A stretch of 17,931 nucleotides of DNA, from the NCBI GenBank assembly GCA_027066695.1, contig JAMONE010000029.1, positions 1-17,931 on the forward strand, given 5' to 3'. Position numbers and translations under genes: made by a program. Shown in pieces: positions 7,097 through 14,758 of the stretch. The DNA is from Micavibrio sp. GTDB taxonomy: Bacteria; Pseudomonadota; Alphaproteobacteria; Micavibrionales; Micavibrionaceae. The stretch's first letter is position 1, and the number at the start of each line of letters is the position of its first letter. Below the pieces are notes generated by a model. That model was not told where the DNA came from, did not search any database, and was given only the letters and a program-made list of their open reading frames with translations.

Positions 7097-8212
7097 ATGT
7101 TTCGTAGCAATCAAATGGGTGTTTACATCCACTGGCCGTTTTGCGTCTCTAAATGTCCTTATTGTGATTTTAATTCCCATGTTTATGGCAGTATTGACCA
7201 AGAACAATGGATTGCCGCCTATATCAAATCCTTAGAGCATTACGCCGAGCTTTTGCCTGATAAACAGGTGATATCCATATTTTTTGGCGGTGGTACGCCT
7301 TCACTTATGAGCGGGAAAAGCGTTGCGGCTATCATTGATACGGTGCAAAGGCTTTGGAGCGTGGCTAATGATTTGGAAATCACGTTAGAGGCTAATCCGA
7401 CCTCGGTTGAAATATCCAAATTTAAGTCATTTAAAGATGCGGGAGTTAACCGTATTTCTATTGGCGTGCAGGCGTTTAACAATGATGATCTAAAATTTCT
7501 AGGGCGCGGGCATGACGTAAGTGATTCGCTTAGGGCTATTGAAATAGCTTCCTCGATGTTTGAGCGTTATAGCTTTGACCTTATATATGCTAGGCCACAG
7601 CAAAGCCTTGGGGCTTGGGAGGTGGAGCTTAAAGATGCTCTTAAATATGCCAAGGGGCATTTATCGCTTTACCAGCTTAGCATTGAAAAAGGCACGCCGT
7701 TTTATAAACGCCATAACAGCGGTGAATTTGCTATTCCCGATGAAGTGCAGGGCGCGGATTTTTATCATTTGACGCAAGATATAATGGAAGATGCGGGGCT
7801 GCCCGCTTATGAAGTTTCCAATCATGCGCAGGCAGGGCAGGAATGTCGGCATAATCTGATTTATTGGAATATGGCGGATTATATAGGTGTTGGCGCAGGG
7901 GCGCATGGTCGCTTTATGATGGGTGAAGATAAATATGCCAGCAAGGATAATCATATTCCCGATAAATGGCTTAAAGATGTTACACATAAATTAGAGAAAT
8001 TGAGCGCGGAAGATCGTTTCATTGAAGATGTTATGATGGGCTTGCGATTGCGCGATGGTATATCAATTAAACGCTGTGAGGATGTTTTGGATATAGACAA
8101 GCTGGCGGATATTTGTGCGCAAGACTGGGCGCAGCTTAACGGCGATAACCTAAGCTTAACAAGAGAGGGATTACTGCGTTTAAATGCAATAATCCCCTAT
8201 ATTTTAAAATAG
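7097..8212 (+). CDS. hemW: Radical SAM heme chaperone HemW
   Basis: HemW is a radical-SAM family protein (formerly annotated as oxygen-independent coproporphyrinogen III oxidase-like) that binds heme and delivers it to membrane proteins. The 371 residues show the N-terminal iron-sulfur motif in VYIHWPFCVSKCPYCDFNSH, that is CxxxCxxC followed by Asp-Phe. Catalytic HemN has a fourth Cys at that place, so HemW is the better call. The SAM-binding FFGGGTPSLM follows, then NRISIGVQAF and AYEVSNHA, and the HemN C-terminal domain ends the protein. The ATG at 7097 or the one at 7115 (Met7) could start it; neither has a clear ribosome site. It follows rph and rdgB, a common alphaproteobacterial order, and ends 3 bp from the convergent neighbour. 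Confidence 0.95.
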   Translation: MFRSNQMGVYIHWPFCVSKCPYCDFNSHVYGSIDQEQWIAAYIKSLEHYAELLPDKQVISIFFGGGTPSLMSGKSVAAIIDTVQRLWSVANDLEITLEANPTSVEISKFKSFKDAGVNRISIGVQAFNNDDLKFLGRGHDVSDSLRAIEIASSMFERYSFDLIYARPQQSLGAWEVELKDALKYAKGHLSLYQLSIEKGTPFYKRHNSGEFAIPDEVQGADFYHLTQDIMEDAGLPAYEVSNHAQAGQECRHNLIYWNMADYIGVGAGAHGRFMMGEDKYASKDNHIPDKWLKDVTHKLEKLSAEDRFIEDVMMGLRLRDGISIKRCEDVLDIDKLADICAQDWAQLNGDNLSLTREGLLRLNAIIPYILK

Positions 8213-8215
8213 CGT

Positions 8216-9769
8216 CTATTCGAATGATATTGTAGAAGCATCTTGCCCATTAAGAAGCATTTTACCTTCGGGCGTTGTTTCAAATTCAAAGCTGTAAGCA
8301 GATTTACCGTTTGCAGCGGTCTCTGATTTGCCTATAGTTTTCATTTTTTCAAGGATTTTGCTTAGCTCTTCAAATGCAGCAGAATTTTCATTCTCCGCAT
8401 TAGAGCGTTCTTTTGATATAGATAAAAGCTTATCCAATCCTTTAAACATTGCTGTGAACTTTGCAGAGACACTCATCATTGCGGTTAGGTCAGTAACTAT
8501 ATTACCGTCAAGTGTCAGCTCATATATTTCGTTTTTAATGCCGTTATCTTCGATAATTATTTGTGTATCTGATTGCGATAAAATAGCAGGAAGCTTCATT
8601 AATATTCCCATGCCTGCCATAGTTGCCATGTCAGGGTTTTTAGCAATGGATTTAATAGAGTTTGTCCCAAGTTCGGATAGTACTGTGTAGGGGATGTTTT
8701 GGGCTTTAATATCAAAGTTAATATTTTGTGGTAGGATATCGCTATATTCGGGGTTTGATGGCTCTATATTGATTGCGCTATAGCCTGTTTTTATATGTAG
8801 GCTGCCTTTTTCACTGTTAAGGCCGTCTAGGCCAAAGCCTATGGAAGCTAAGCCTAGCCCTAATGTATTAAATTCGCCATTGTCGTCAGGAGTTATTTTC
8901 AAATCTTTGATGCTATATTCAAAGTTAAAGCCGTCCATATCAAAGTTGTATAAGTCTAAAATCATATCGACTACATTGTCACTATTTATGTTTTCGATAT
9001 CAGCGTCAGGCTGCTCAAGAGCGTTTAATAATTGGAATGTATCAGCATGTTTTTTGAATTTCATGCTATATTCTTGCAGTGTATCTAGCGTGAAATTTTT
9101 TATTGAAAAACTAAACTTAGCTTCGCCAAGCTTAACATGGCCGCTACCTTCTGGTGATTTAATGTCTAGGCCTTTTAGGGCTAGATGCGTAGGGCCTGAA
9201 AATTTACCATTTTCGTTTTCGCTAAGATTTGTATAAAATTGAGCACCACCAAAGTTAATTCCCATATCTTCGATGCCTTCTTTTATAGATATATTAGATA
9301 AATTCATATTTATTTTGGTGAAATATCCAAGCTCTTCATTGAATAAAGCAATGATTTTTTGATCTTGGAAGCTAATGACAATGTCTTCTTCTGTTTCGTC
9401 TGAGAGCGTCATTTCATTTGGGATGGATAGAGCTGTTTTCCAGTAGCCTGCTGTATCATCGGGCATCATGTTTAGGGTTATAACTCCGATATCAAAAGTA
9501 AATTCTTTTGCTTGGCTTTCGCTTTTAAGGCTTTTAAATGAGATACGAGGAAGGGTTACGGCGTAGAATTCTTTTTCTTGTTTTACTTTAATCTCCCCAT
9601 CATAAAGGACAAGCATTGATCCAAATGCTTCATTTGATGTTTTTTGGTAATCTAAGATTTTTTGGAATGAAGATTTTAATTTTGCTGCTCCTTGATCGTT
9701 AATTTCAATAGCCATTGCATTAACGGGGATAAGAATCAGAAGAAATAATGTGAAAATTAGACGTAACAT
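8216..9769 (-). CDS. Large exported protein of unknown function
   Basis: I do not recognise the family with confidence; it has the look of the alphaproteobacterial DUF2125 or DUF945-type periplasmic proteins, but no diagnostic motif was seen. The start at 9769 is chosen because it is preceded by AAGGAAA and opens with a signal peptide (MLRLIFTLFLLILIPVNAMA, cleavage after AMA), giving 517 residues; the longer frame to 9853 would bury that signal. The mature protein lacks transmembrane segments and is rich in alternating hydrophobic/polar stretches such as SGHVKLGEAKFSFSIKNFTL, suggesting long beta structures. The last 60 residues contain a charged helical segment (KERSNAENENSAAFEELSKI). It converges on hemW with 3 bp between stops and is divergent from the helicase-like gene. 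A periplasmic location is inferred. Confidence 0.8.
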   Translation of the reverse strand: MLRLIFTLFLLILIPVNAMAIEINDQGAAKLKSSFQKILDYQKTSNEAFGSMLVLYDGEIKVKQEKEFYAVTLPRISFKSLKSESQAKEFTFDIGVITLNMMPDDTAGYWKTALSIPNEMTLSDETEEDIVISFQDQKIIALFNEELGYFTKINMNLSNISIKEGIEDMGINFGGAQFYTNLSENENGKFSGPTHLALKGLDIKSPEGSGHVKLGEAKFSFSIKNFTLDTLQEYSMKFKKHADTFQLLNALEQPDADIENINSDNVVDMILDLYNFDMDGFNFEYSIKDLKITPDDNGEFNTLGLGLASIGFGLDGLNSEKGSLHIKTGYSAINIEPSNPEYSDILPQNINFDIKAQNIPYTVLSELGTNSIKSIAKNPDMATMAGMGILMKLPAILSQSDTQIIIEDNGIKNEIYELTLDGNIVTDLTAMMSVSAKFTAMFKGLDKLLSISKERSNAENENSAAFEELSKILEKMKTIGKSETAANGKSAYSFEFETTPEGKMLLNGQDASTISFE

Positions 9770-9838
9770 AGGTTTTCCTTGTAAAATCATGGTGAATTTA
9801 TAATAAAATACATTTCTTTGATGAAATTTATACAAAAA

Positions 9839-9855
9839 CCTTGATGCGCTCAAGG
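9839..9855. repeat. Short perfect inverted repeat in a divergent promoter region
   Basis: CCTTGA-TGCGC-TCAAGG is a perfect 6-base inverted repeat with a 5-base centre. It stands between the divergent exported-protein and helicase-like genes, about 40-65 bases before the latter. It could be an operator for a dimeric regulator. It could also be chance in AT-rich intergenic DNA. Confidence 0.3.
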
Positions 9856-9893
9856 ATAAACGGCATTAATATGCATTGGATTAATAAATATAT

Positions 9894-11015
9894 GTGTTGA
9901 AGTTTATGTTAGAGTCAAAAATATCGCAATTTTCATTTTCAAATGAAGGCCAAATTCTGTGGCAGGAAAAGCTGAATAACCCTTTACCAGGCATTGCCGT
10001 TGCCACACTTGAAAAAGGTGAGCATGTACTTAAGCCTATTATAAAGGTGATTGAAAATGAGCTTACGGCAAAGCATGATCAAAATGCGTTGAAAAATTGT
10101 TTATCTTTATGGATGAAAACATATCTTGGTGAAGTTTTAGAGCCGCTGGTATTATTGGAAATTCCTAATGGCGTTTCGGTTAAGGATGACGCTGTGTCGC
10201 AAATTGCGGCTAAAATATATGATGGTCTTGGCATTGTTAAGCGCAGTGATATTGAGGATTTAATTGCGCAGCTTACCCCTGAAACAAGGGGAGATTTGCG
10301 AGCCAAGAAAATTCGTTTAGGCCCTGTTCTTGCATTTATTCCTGCACTTAATAAGCCTGCTGCGGTGCGCCTTAAGGCTTTGTTGTGGTCAATTTTTAAT
10401 GATGGTGATTTGCCTGTAAAAGTGCCTGCGGATGGCATTGTTTCTGTAAAAATAGAAGGCGAAAACCTTAACCAGCAATATTACCGATCTATTGGTTATC
10501 CGTTATATGGCGGGCGGGCGGTGCGCATTGATATGCTGGATCGTGTGATTAATTGCATTTACGATAATGCATCTAGCGGTAAATTTCAGGCTCGTCATGA
10601 AATGGCAGAGTGGCTGGGTTGTTCTATTGAGGATTTATACAAGGTTATTGAGTCTATGGGGCATGTTAAATCTTATGATCCTGCGGATAATATAGTTGAA
10701 GAAGCGGCTGCGGAGGAAGATGTAAAAGAAGAGACAACAAAAGAAGAATCAACAAAAGATGTAAAGCCAGAGCTTGCTACTTTTATTTTGAGAAAAGGCA
10801 AGGCTTACGGCAAGGCTGGCGCGGGTAATAGGGGCGCTAATCCCAAGAAAAAATCATTTGATAGCTCCAAGGATAGCAATAAGAAACAATCTAAAAATAA
10901 AAAAGCCCATGGTAAAAAACCGCAAAAGCCACGTGATGACCGCGTTATGTCGGTCAAGGCCAAGGTGAACGCAGATGATTCTCCGTTTGCAATATTACAA
11001 CAATTGAAGAAGTAA
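9894..11015 (+). CDS. Free-standing C-terminal half of an alphaproteobacterial SUV3-like RNA helicase
   Basis: The 373 residues resemble the region after the motor domains in alphaproteobacterial SUV3-like DEAD/DEAH helicases. Seen are an opening resembling the LW...VA family segment (QILWQEKLNNPLPGIAVATL, 20-39) and RAKKIRLGPVLAFIPALNKP (136-155). These are followed by VPADGIVSV (177-185), YYRSIGYPLYGGRAVRIDML (196-215) and MAEWLGCSIEDLYKVIESMG (237-256). The end is a Lys-rich, probably RNA-contacting tail closed by DDSPFAILQQLKK, like the DSPFAAL..LK ending of full-length members. No Walker A, DExH or other helicase motif is present, and an in-frame stop at 9885 and a divergent gene leave no room upstream. 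Starts are GTG at 9894 or ATG at 9906; neither is strongly supported. It may be one half of a split enzyme, an RNA-binding adaptor, or a remnant. The family assignment rests on remembered similarity. Confidence 0.8.
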   Translation: MLKFMLESKISQFSFSNEGQILWQEKLNNPLPGIAVATLEKGEHVLKPIIKVIENELTAKHDQNALKNCLSLWMKTYLGEVLEPLVLLEIPNGVSVKDDAVSQIAAKIYDGLGIVKRSDIEDLIAQLTPETRGDLRAKKIRLGPVLAFIPALNKPAAVRLKALLWSIFNDGDLPVKVPADGIVSVKIEGENLNQQYYRSIGYPLYGGRAVRIDMLDRVINCIYDNASSGKFQARHEMAEWLGCSIEDLYKVIESMGHVKSYDPADNIVEEAAAEEDVKEETTKEESTKDVKPELATFILRKGKAYGKAGAGNRGANPKKKSFDSSKDSNKKQSKNKKAHGKKPQKPRDDRVMSVKAKVNADDSPFAILQQLKK

Positions 11016-11025
11016 TTTTAAAAAT

Positions 11026-11550
11026 ATGGCGAAGAAAAAGCAATATACTATAAGGATAGAGCGTGATGTAGAGGATCACATCCTACCCAAGGGGTTTTTC
11101 AATATTTTAGTAAACCGTTTTTTGCCCGTTATTAGCTTGACCTATATAGGCTCTATTATTGGTGTTGCTGGTAATCGGGGGGATTTTATTCATTATATGT
11201 TCAAGGATAATACTGCCTATATAATGTCGTTATTCGTTGTTATTTGGGTTTCTGTTCCTGCTATTATATGGATGATTTTATATGGTAATCCACTGTTTAA
11301 GCATGTAGCCGATATTTGGTATAAAATTTTGGCGGCCTTAATGGTGATTACAATAGCGGTTAGCTACTTGCTGTTTCCCGAGGGCGATATTTATGGGTTA
11401 AGACTGTATTTTGTCGCATCAATTCCAGTTCTTTTACTTACATATATCCTTTTTGTGAAAGGCGGGCTGCCCTCTATTGCGGCTTATCCACTTAATGCTT
11501 TGGGAGTGTGCGCATTTTTATATGGCGCGGTAATAAATGTATTTTTCTAA
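11026..11550 (+). CDS. Multi-pass inner-membrane protein of unknown function
   Basis: This is a 174-residue protein with about five hydrophobic segments, at roughly 31-49, 65-87, 99-117, 127-145 and 153-173. A basic, charged N-terminus (MAKKKQYTIRIERDVEDH) is probably cytoplasmic. I recognise no family and see no catalytic motif. It starts 10 bases after the helicase-like gene on the same strand, so the two are probably co-transcribed. Its stop codon overlaps the stop of the convergent polyprenyl synthase gene by 3 bases. Confidence 0.8.
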   Translation: MAKKKQYTIRIERDVEDHILPKGFFNILVNRFLPVISLTYIGSIIGVAGNRGDFIHYMFKDNTAYIMSLFVVIWVSVPAIIWMILYGNPLFKHVADIWYKILAALMVITIAVSYLLFPEGDIYGLRLYFVASIPVLLLTYILFVKGGLPSIAAYPLNALGVCAFLYGAVINVFF

Positions 11551-12560
11551 AAATTACGAGTGATTATGTAGCTGGTTAAATCACTAAGTATTGTTTTCAT
11601 TTCACTTTGGGGAAGTGGTGATAATGCTTTAGTTGCTTCGACGGCATAGTCTTTGGCAAGCTGAATTGTTTTATTAAGCGCATCATGAGCGTTTATTAGC
11701 GCTAAAGCATGTTCAAAATCGCCGTTTTTTTGATCTTTATAGCCTAAAGTACGTCGCCAAAATTCGCGTTGTTCTTTATCTACATTTTCAAGTGCAAAAA
11801 TTATTGGCGCAGTAATTTTACCTTCTCTAAAATCATCACCAAGCTCTTTGCCCAGAGTTTTTTGATCGGCATCATAATCAAGCGCATCATCAATGATTTG
11901 AAACGCAGTGCCAAGCTTTGTTCCGTAATCGCGCATGGCTGTGACTATTTCTTGATCTTGATTAGATAATACTGCGCCTACTTCACAAGAGGCGGCAAAA
12001 AGCGCGGCTGTTTTTGATTCTATTACCTCAAGATATACAGGCATTTTTGTTTCAATATCATTAGTAGTGGATAGCTGTAGCACCTCGCCTTGTGCAATAA
12101 TTGCGGCGGCATTTGAGAGAATGGCTAAAATCTCTAAAGAGCCGCTTTCCACCATCATTTGAAATGATTTGGAGAATAAGAAATCGCCGACTAAAACGCT
12201 GGCTTGATTGCCAAATATCAGGTTGGCGGCTTTTTGCCCACGGCGTTCATTGCTTTGATCAACCACATCATCATGTAAAAGTGTGGCGGTATGAATGAAC
12301 TCCACAGCGGCGGCCAAGTGATATGATTTATCCATTGGCCCATCAAAAAGCGCAGTCGATGCCAGTGTCAGAAGAGGGCGGATGCGCTTTCCTCCCGCAG
12401 CTATTAAATACTCGGCAAGCTTAGGTATTACAGGTACATCCGATTGCATATTTTGCAAAATCAGGCGATTTACTTCTTTCATATCACAATCAAGCATGTC
12501 AGAGAGAATCTCTAACGGATTTCTTTGTGCTTGACCTGATATTTGCTTTGCGTGTTGCAT
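11547..12560 (-). CDS. ispB: Polyprenyl diphosphate synthase (octaprenyl/decaprenyl type)
   Basis: This all-trans prenyltransferase extends farnesyl diphosphate with isopentenyl diphosphate to make the long side chain of ubiquinone. The 337 residues contain GGKRIRPLLTL (56-66), the first Asp-rich motif LLHDDVVDQSNERRG (95-109, DDxxD at 97-101) and the second Asp-rich motif FQIIDDALDYDAD (220-232, DDxxD at 224-228), followed by the usual GKELGDDFREGKIT segment. The length is standard. The exact chain length (C40 or C50) cannot be read from the sequence. The ATG at 12560 has no obvious ribosome site. It lies 31 bp after an acidic exported-protein gene on the same strand and may be co-transcribed with it. 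Confidence 0.93.
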   Translation of the reverse strand: MQHAKQISGQAQRNPLEILSDMLDCDMKEVNRLILQNMQSDVPVIPKLAEYLIAAGGKRIRPLLTLASTALFDGPMDKSYHLAAAVEFIHTATLLHDDVVDQSNERRGQKAANLIFGNQASVLVGDFLFSKSFQMMVESGSLEILAILSNAAAIIAQGEVLQLSTTNDIETKMPVYLEVIESKTAALFAASCEVGAVLSNQDQEIVTAMRDYGTKLGTAFQIIDDALDYDADQKTLGKELGDDFREGKITAPIIFALENVDKEQREFWRRTLGYKDQKNGDFEHALALINAHDALNKTIQLAKDYAVEATKALSPLPQSEMKTILSDLTSYIITRNF

Positions 12561-12591
12561 GGTTGAGTTAGAGCAGTTTTTAGCTGGCTTT

Positions 12592-13083
12592 TCAATCTAT
12601 TTTACCAAAAGATCTTGAATTCATTTTACCTTTGCTTTGCTGCGATTTTTTATAGTCATCAAGAATAGCGTTCATACCAACAGAACTGGCTTCTTCATCC
12701 TCATTTTCAGCTTGTGTAACAGCCTCCTCATCTTCAACAGCATTTTCATTTGTATCTGCATTATCTATATTGTCGCTTCCAGCGGCTAAATTCTTGTATT
12801 TTTTCCAAAGTTTTTCCTCTTCGGTGAGCTCTTCTTCTATTTTGATCTCATCTTCAGGGATAGTTTCTTCGGCTTCGGTTGCTTCCTCTTCTTTTTCAGG
12901 TTTAGGCGTTACCCAGCTGGCACTTTTCATTCCGCCACCTTTAGAGCCATTAATATTTTTTGCTTTATTAAAAATCGTAGAGGGGGCTTTTTCTTCGGCC
13001 ATGGCGGGAATGGAGATAAAAAGACATGCAAAAGCTGTGCAAATGAATAATTTAAAATAAAATGGTTTAGCTATATTCGTCAT
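12592..13083 (-). CDS. Acidic exported protein of unknown function
   Basis: This 163-residue protein has a signal peptide (KLFICTAFACLFISIPAMA, likely cleavage near residue 29) and a mature part dominated by Glu, Asp, Ala and Asn. The one segment that looks structured is a helix at about 88-102 (EEEKLWKKYKNLAAG), flanked by disordered acidic stretches. The C-terminus is basic (SKGKMNSRSFGKID). I do not recognise a family. It begins the pair that includes ispB, with a possible GAGAG ribosome site before its ATG. Low-complexity composition makes distant homology unreliable, but the signal peptide and operon-like spacing support a real gene. Confidence 0.75.
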   Translation of the reverse strand: MTNIAKPFYFKLFICTAFACLFISIPAMAEEKAPSTIFNKAKNINGSKGGGMKSASWVTPKPEKEEEATEAEETIPEDEIKIEEELTEEEKLWKKYKNLAAGSDNIDNADTNENAVEDEEAVTQAENEDEEASSVGMNAILDDYKKSQQSKGKMNSRSFGKID

Positions 13084-13140
13084 TGCTCTACTCTCAAAAA
13101 ATGTAATTACCTAACCACGGTAGCGGAAAAATGAGGCAAC

Positions 13141-13656
13141 ATGCAAGATCCATTGCTAATTATTAAAGAGTTTAGCACCGATAATATTGATGATTTCTGG
13201 AATATGCTTGATGAATTTAGCTTTTTCATCGATAGGGATTACTATGAGCGTTGTATTGAGCGGCATAAAAATGGTGAGCTTTCTATTGTTATGGCATCTG
13301 TAGAATCAATAAATGTCGGTTATTGCCTTTTGAATTGGCAACCTAAATACGCGTATTTCAAGAAATGCGAGATACCCGAAATTCAGGATCTAAATGTGCT
13401 TCCTAAGTATAGGCGGCGCGGAATAGGGCGGGCATTAATAGAGTATTGTCAGGATATGGCGCGCGCCAAAAACCATGAGGAAATTGGTATAGGCGTTGGC
13501 ATGGACAGCTCATTCGGCGCAGCTCAGAGGCTCTATGTTCGCATGGGATATATCCCCGATGGCGCAGGCATTTGCTATGACCGCAAGCAAGTCGCAATAG
13601 GTGAATTTAGACCAATAGATGAAGATTTAAGTTTGATGATGAGTAAATTACTATGA
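13141..13656 (+). CDS. GNAT family N-acetyltransferase
   Basis: This 171-residue cytoplasmic enzyme of the GCN5-related N-acetyltransferase fold transfers acetyl from acetyl-CoA to an amine; the substrate cannot be read from the sequence. The acetyl-CoA-binding motif A is clear, with the strand DLNVLPKY followed by RRRGIGRALIEYCQDMA at 91-107 (R/QxxGxG/A pyrophosphate loop). Motif B follows in AAQRLYVRMGYIPDG (127-141). GAGG 4 bases before the ATG supports the start. It stands alone on the plus strand, divergent from the acidic exported-protein gene and just upstream of an insertion-sequence scar, which may have removed a former downstream neighbour. Confidence 0.88.
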   Translation: MQDPLLIIKEFSTDNIDDFWNMLDEFSFFIDRDYYERCIERHKNGELSIVMASVESINVGYCLLNWQPKYAYFKKCEIPEIQDLNVLPKYRRRGIGRALIEYCQDMARAKNHEEIGIGVGMDSSFGAAQRLYVRMGYIPDGAGICYDRKQVAIGEFRPIDEDLSLMMSKLL

Positions 13657-13666
13657 GACTATCATC

Positions 13667-13699
13667 GCCCAGTTTTGGGTGGGCTGTGTCCATTTTTTT
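13667..13699 (+). terminator. Possible weak terminator after the GNAT gene
   Basis: GCCCA (13667-13671) can pair with TGGGC (13680-13684) around an 8-base loop, or CCCA with TGGG around GTTT. A run of seven T follows at 13693-13699, but 8 bases separate it from the stem, which is unusual. The right part overlaps a candidate insertion-sequence end, so the structure may be accidental. Confidence 0.25.
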
Positions 13700-14135
13700 A
13701 GTGCTTTTTTATACGCACACTAGTGCCCATTGGGTAAAAAACTAGTTTTAGCAAGGCATTTTCGTTAGTGAAAGAGCCTTTGGATTTGGTGTATTTCCGC
13801 ACCATTTTGTGCAATCCCTCGACTGCATTTGTGGTGTAAATCAGCTTTCTGATGTGGTGATCATACTTGAAATAGCTGGATAATTCTTCCCAATTATTGT
13901 TCCAAGAATTCACCACAATCGGGTATTTTTTACTCCATTTATCGTCTAATTTCAATAGCTTATCCGCTGCCAAACCTTTGCTGGAGACACGATAAATTTC
14001 CTTTAAATCCTGCATAAATTCCTTTTGATTCTTGCTCGAAACATAGCGCATAGAATTTCTAACCATATGAACGGTGCAAAGCTGAATTCCGCATTTAGGA
14101 AAAATAGAATTAATCGCCTCAGGAAAACCCTTTAA
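13698..14135 (-). pseudogene. IS256-family transposase fragment, truncated at both ends
   Basis: The minus-strand frame matches the central to C-terminal part of IS256-family (Mutator-type) transposases. Seen are LKGFPEAI, IQLCTVHMVRNSMRYVS with the conserved Cys-x-x-His, WNNNWEELSSYF and IRKLIYTTNAVEGLHKMVRK with the region of the catalytic Glu, then KSKGSFTNENALLKLVF. Recognisable similarity starts at 14135 (LKGF), so the N-terminal half with the first two catalytic Asp is gone. It stops near 13737 (KLVF), after which a dozen unrelated residues precede the stop. About 60 C-terminal residues are therefore lost. The frame is open upstream to 14195, but those codons belong to the IS4 fragment read backwards. 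It is not functional. Confidence 0.85.
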
Positions 14136-14536
14136 CGCGCTCACGGAATTTGAAATTAGCGCGCCAAATAAAAACGACATAACAATTGCGCGCAATTGGG
14201 AGCTTAAAAAAGACCAAATTTACGTGTTTGACAAGGGTTATTACGATTATAATTACTGTGCATCGGGAGGATAAGAAAACACTGTTAATATTATTGACAA
14301 ATAATTTTAATTTAAGCGCCGAACGAATCGCGGATTTATACAAAAAACGCTGGCAAGTCGAGCTGTTTTTTAAATGGATAAAACAAAGATTACGCATTAA
14401 AAATTTTATAGACAACACCAAAAATTCTGTGGTATTACAATTCGTTACGGCGCTTATTACATGTTTATTACATGTTTATTATTGCAAATCTATAAGCGTG
14501 CTTGCCAAGCACAATGCAGTTTATCTGAGTTTTTAA
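14134..14536 (+). pseudogene. IS4-family transposase fragment with internal deletion and frameshifts
   Basis: Two plus-strand frames carry pieces of one IS4-family DDE transposase. From 14134 one frame reads NALTEFEISAPNKNDITIAR and then YVFDKGYYDYN, with a catalytic Asp region, up to about 14253. From about 14252 the next frame reads DKKTLLILLTNNFN and the hallmark Y(2)R(3)E(6)K signature at 14339-14383 (YKKRWQVELFFKWIK). Between these parts family members carry several dozen more residues, so there is an internal deletion with a frame change at about 14252. An 11-base tandem duplication at 14457-14478 breaks the frame again near the end. The N-terminal half is missing at the junction with the IS256 fragment. 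Confidence 0.85.
14457..14478 (+). repeat. 11-base tandem duplication in the IS4 fragment
   Basis: TTACATGTTTA occurs twice without a gap (14457-14467 and 14468-14478). Removing one copy lets the transposase frame continue as ALITCLLLQIYK and then SLSEFL, which fits IS4-family C-termini better than the present reading. The unit length is not a multiple of three. Confidence 0.7.
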
Positions 14537-14748
14537 TCGAGATAGTTATCGTCTTTCATTTTTTTGTGAGAGCCAAAATCAGATTTAACCATAAGGATAA
14601 AAGCTGCCAGCATAATTAATATTCCTAAGGTTATCAGTGCTTTGAAGAATATATCCCAAGGCAGCATAACCGTCCATAATTGCGCAATAGAAAGCAACGC
14701 GCCGCCGCAGACCATAATGATAATTGCTTTTAGTAATATTTGGTGCAT
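14533..14748 (-). CDS. Small two-helix membrane protein
   Basis: This 71-residue protein has two hydrophobic segments at about 6-28 and 33-53, separated by a short turn (VMLPWD), and a charged polar tail (KSDFGSHKKMKDDNYLD). Both ends are probably on the cytoplasmic side, the tail being basic then acidic. No family is recognised. The ATG is preceded by AGGG, about 8-11 bases upstream, and it starts 10 bases after the DUF4177-like gene, so it is likely the last gene of the gatB operon. Its stop overlaps the decayed IS4 fragment by 4 bases, so an original longer C-terminus could have been replaced when the element inserted. Confidence 0.7.
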   Translation of the reverse strand: MHQILLKAIIIMVCGGALLSIAQLWTVMLPWDIFFKALITLGILIMLAAFILMVKSDFGSHKKMKDDNYLD

Positions 14749-14758
14749 GGATTTATCC

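Larger units (their letters stand above)
13681..14540. mobile_element. Mosaic of two decayed insertion sequences (IS256 and IS4 families)
   Basis: This stretch of about 860 bases between the GNAT gene and the membrane-protein gene holds no intact gene. The left portion is the 3' half of an IS256-family transposase reading leftward. The right portion is the 3' part of an IS4-family transposase reading rightward, and the two meet near 14135. GGGCTGTGTCC at 13681-13691 may be the surviving terminal inverted repeat of the IS256 copy; its inverted partner is not in the window. No target-site duplication is recognisable. The right limit is approximate because the IS4 frame runs into the 3' end of the neighbouring gene. 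Confidence 0.75.

Noticed and set aside
7097..8212. Catalytic oxygen-independent coproporphyrinogen oxidase HemN
   Set aside because: The iron-sulfur motif is CxxxCxxC followed by Asp-Phe without the fourth Cys of HemN, and the length (371 against about 450) fits HemW.
8841..9236. 131-codon plus-strand reading frame opposite the 517-residue exported protein
   Set aside because: It is antisense to a frame with a proper signal peptide and ribosome site and shows no recognisable domain.
14119..14421. 100-codon minus-strand reading frame over the IS4 fragment
   Set aside because: It is antisense to the segment carrying the Y(2)R(3)E(6)K transposase signature, so it is a shadow.
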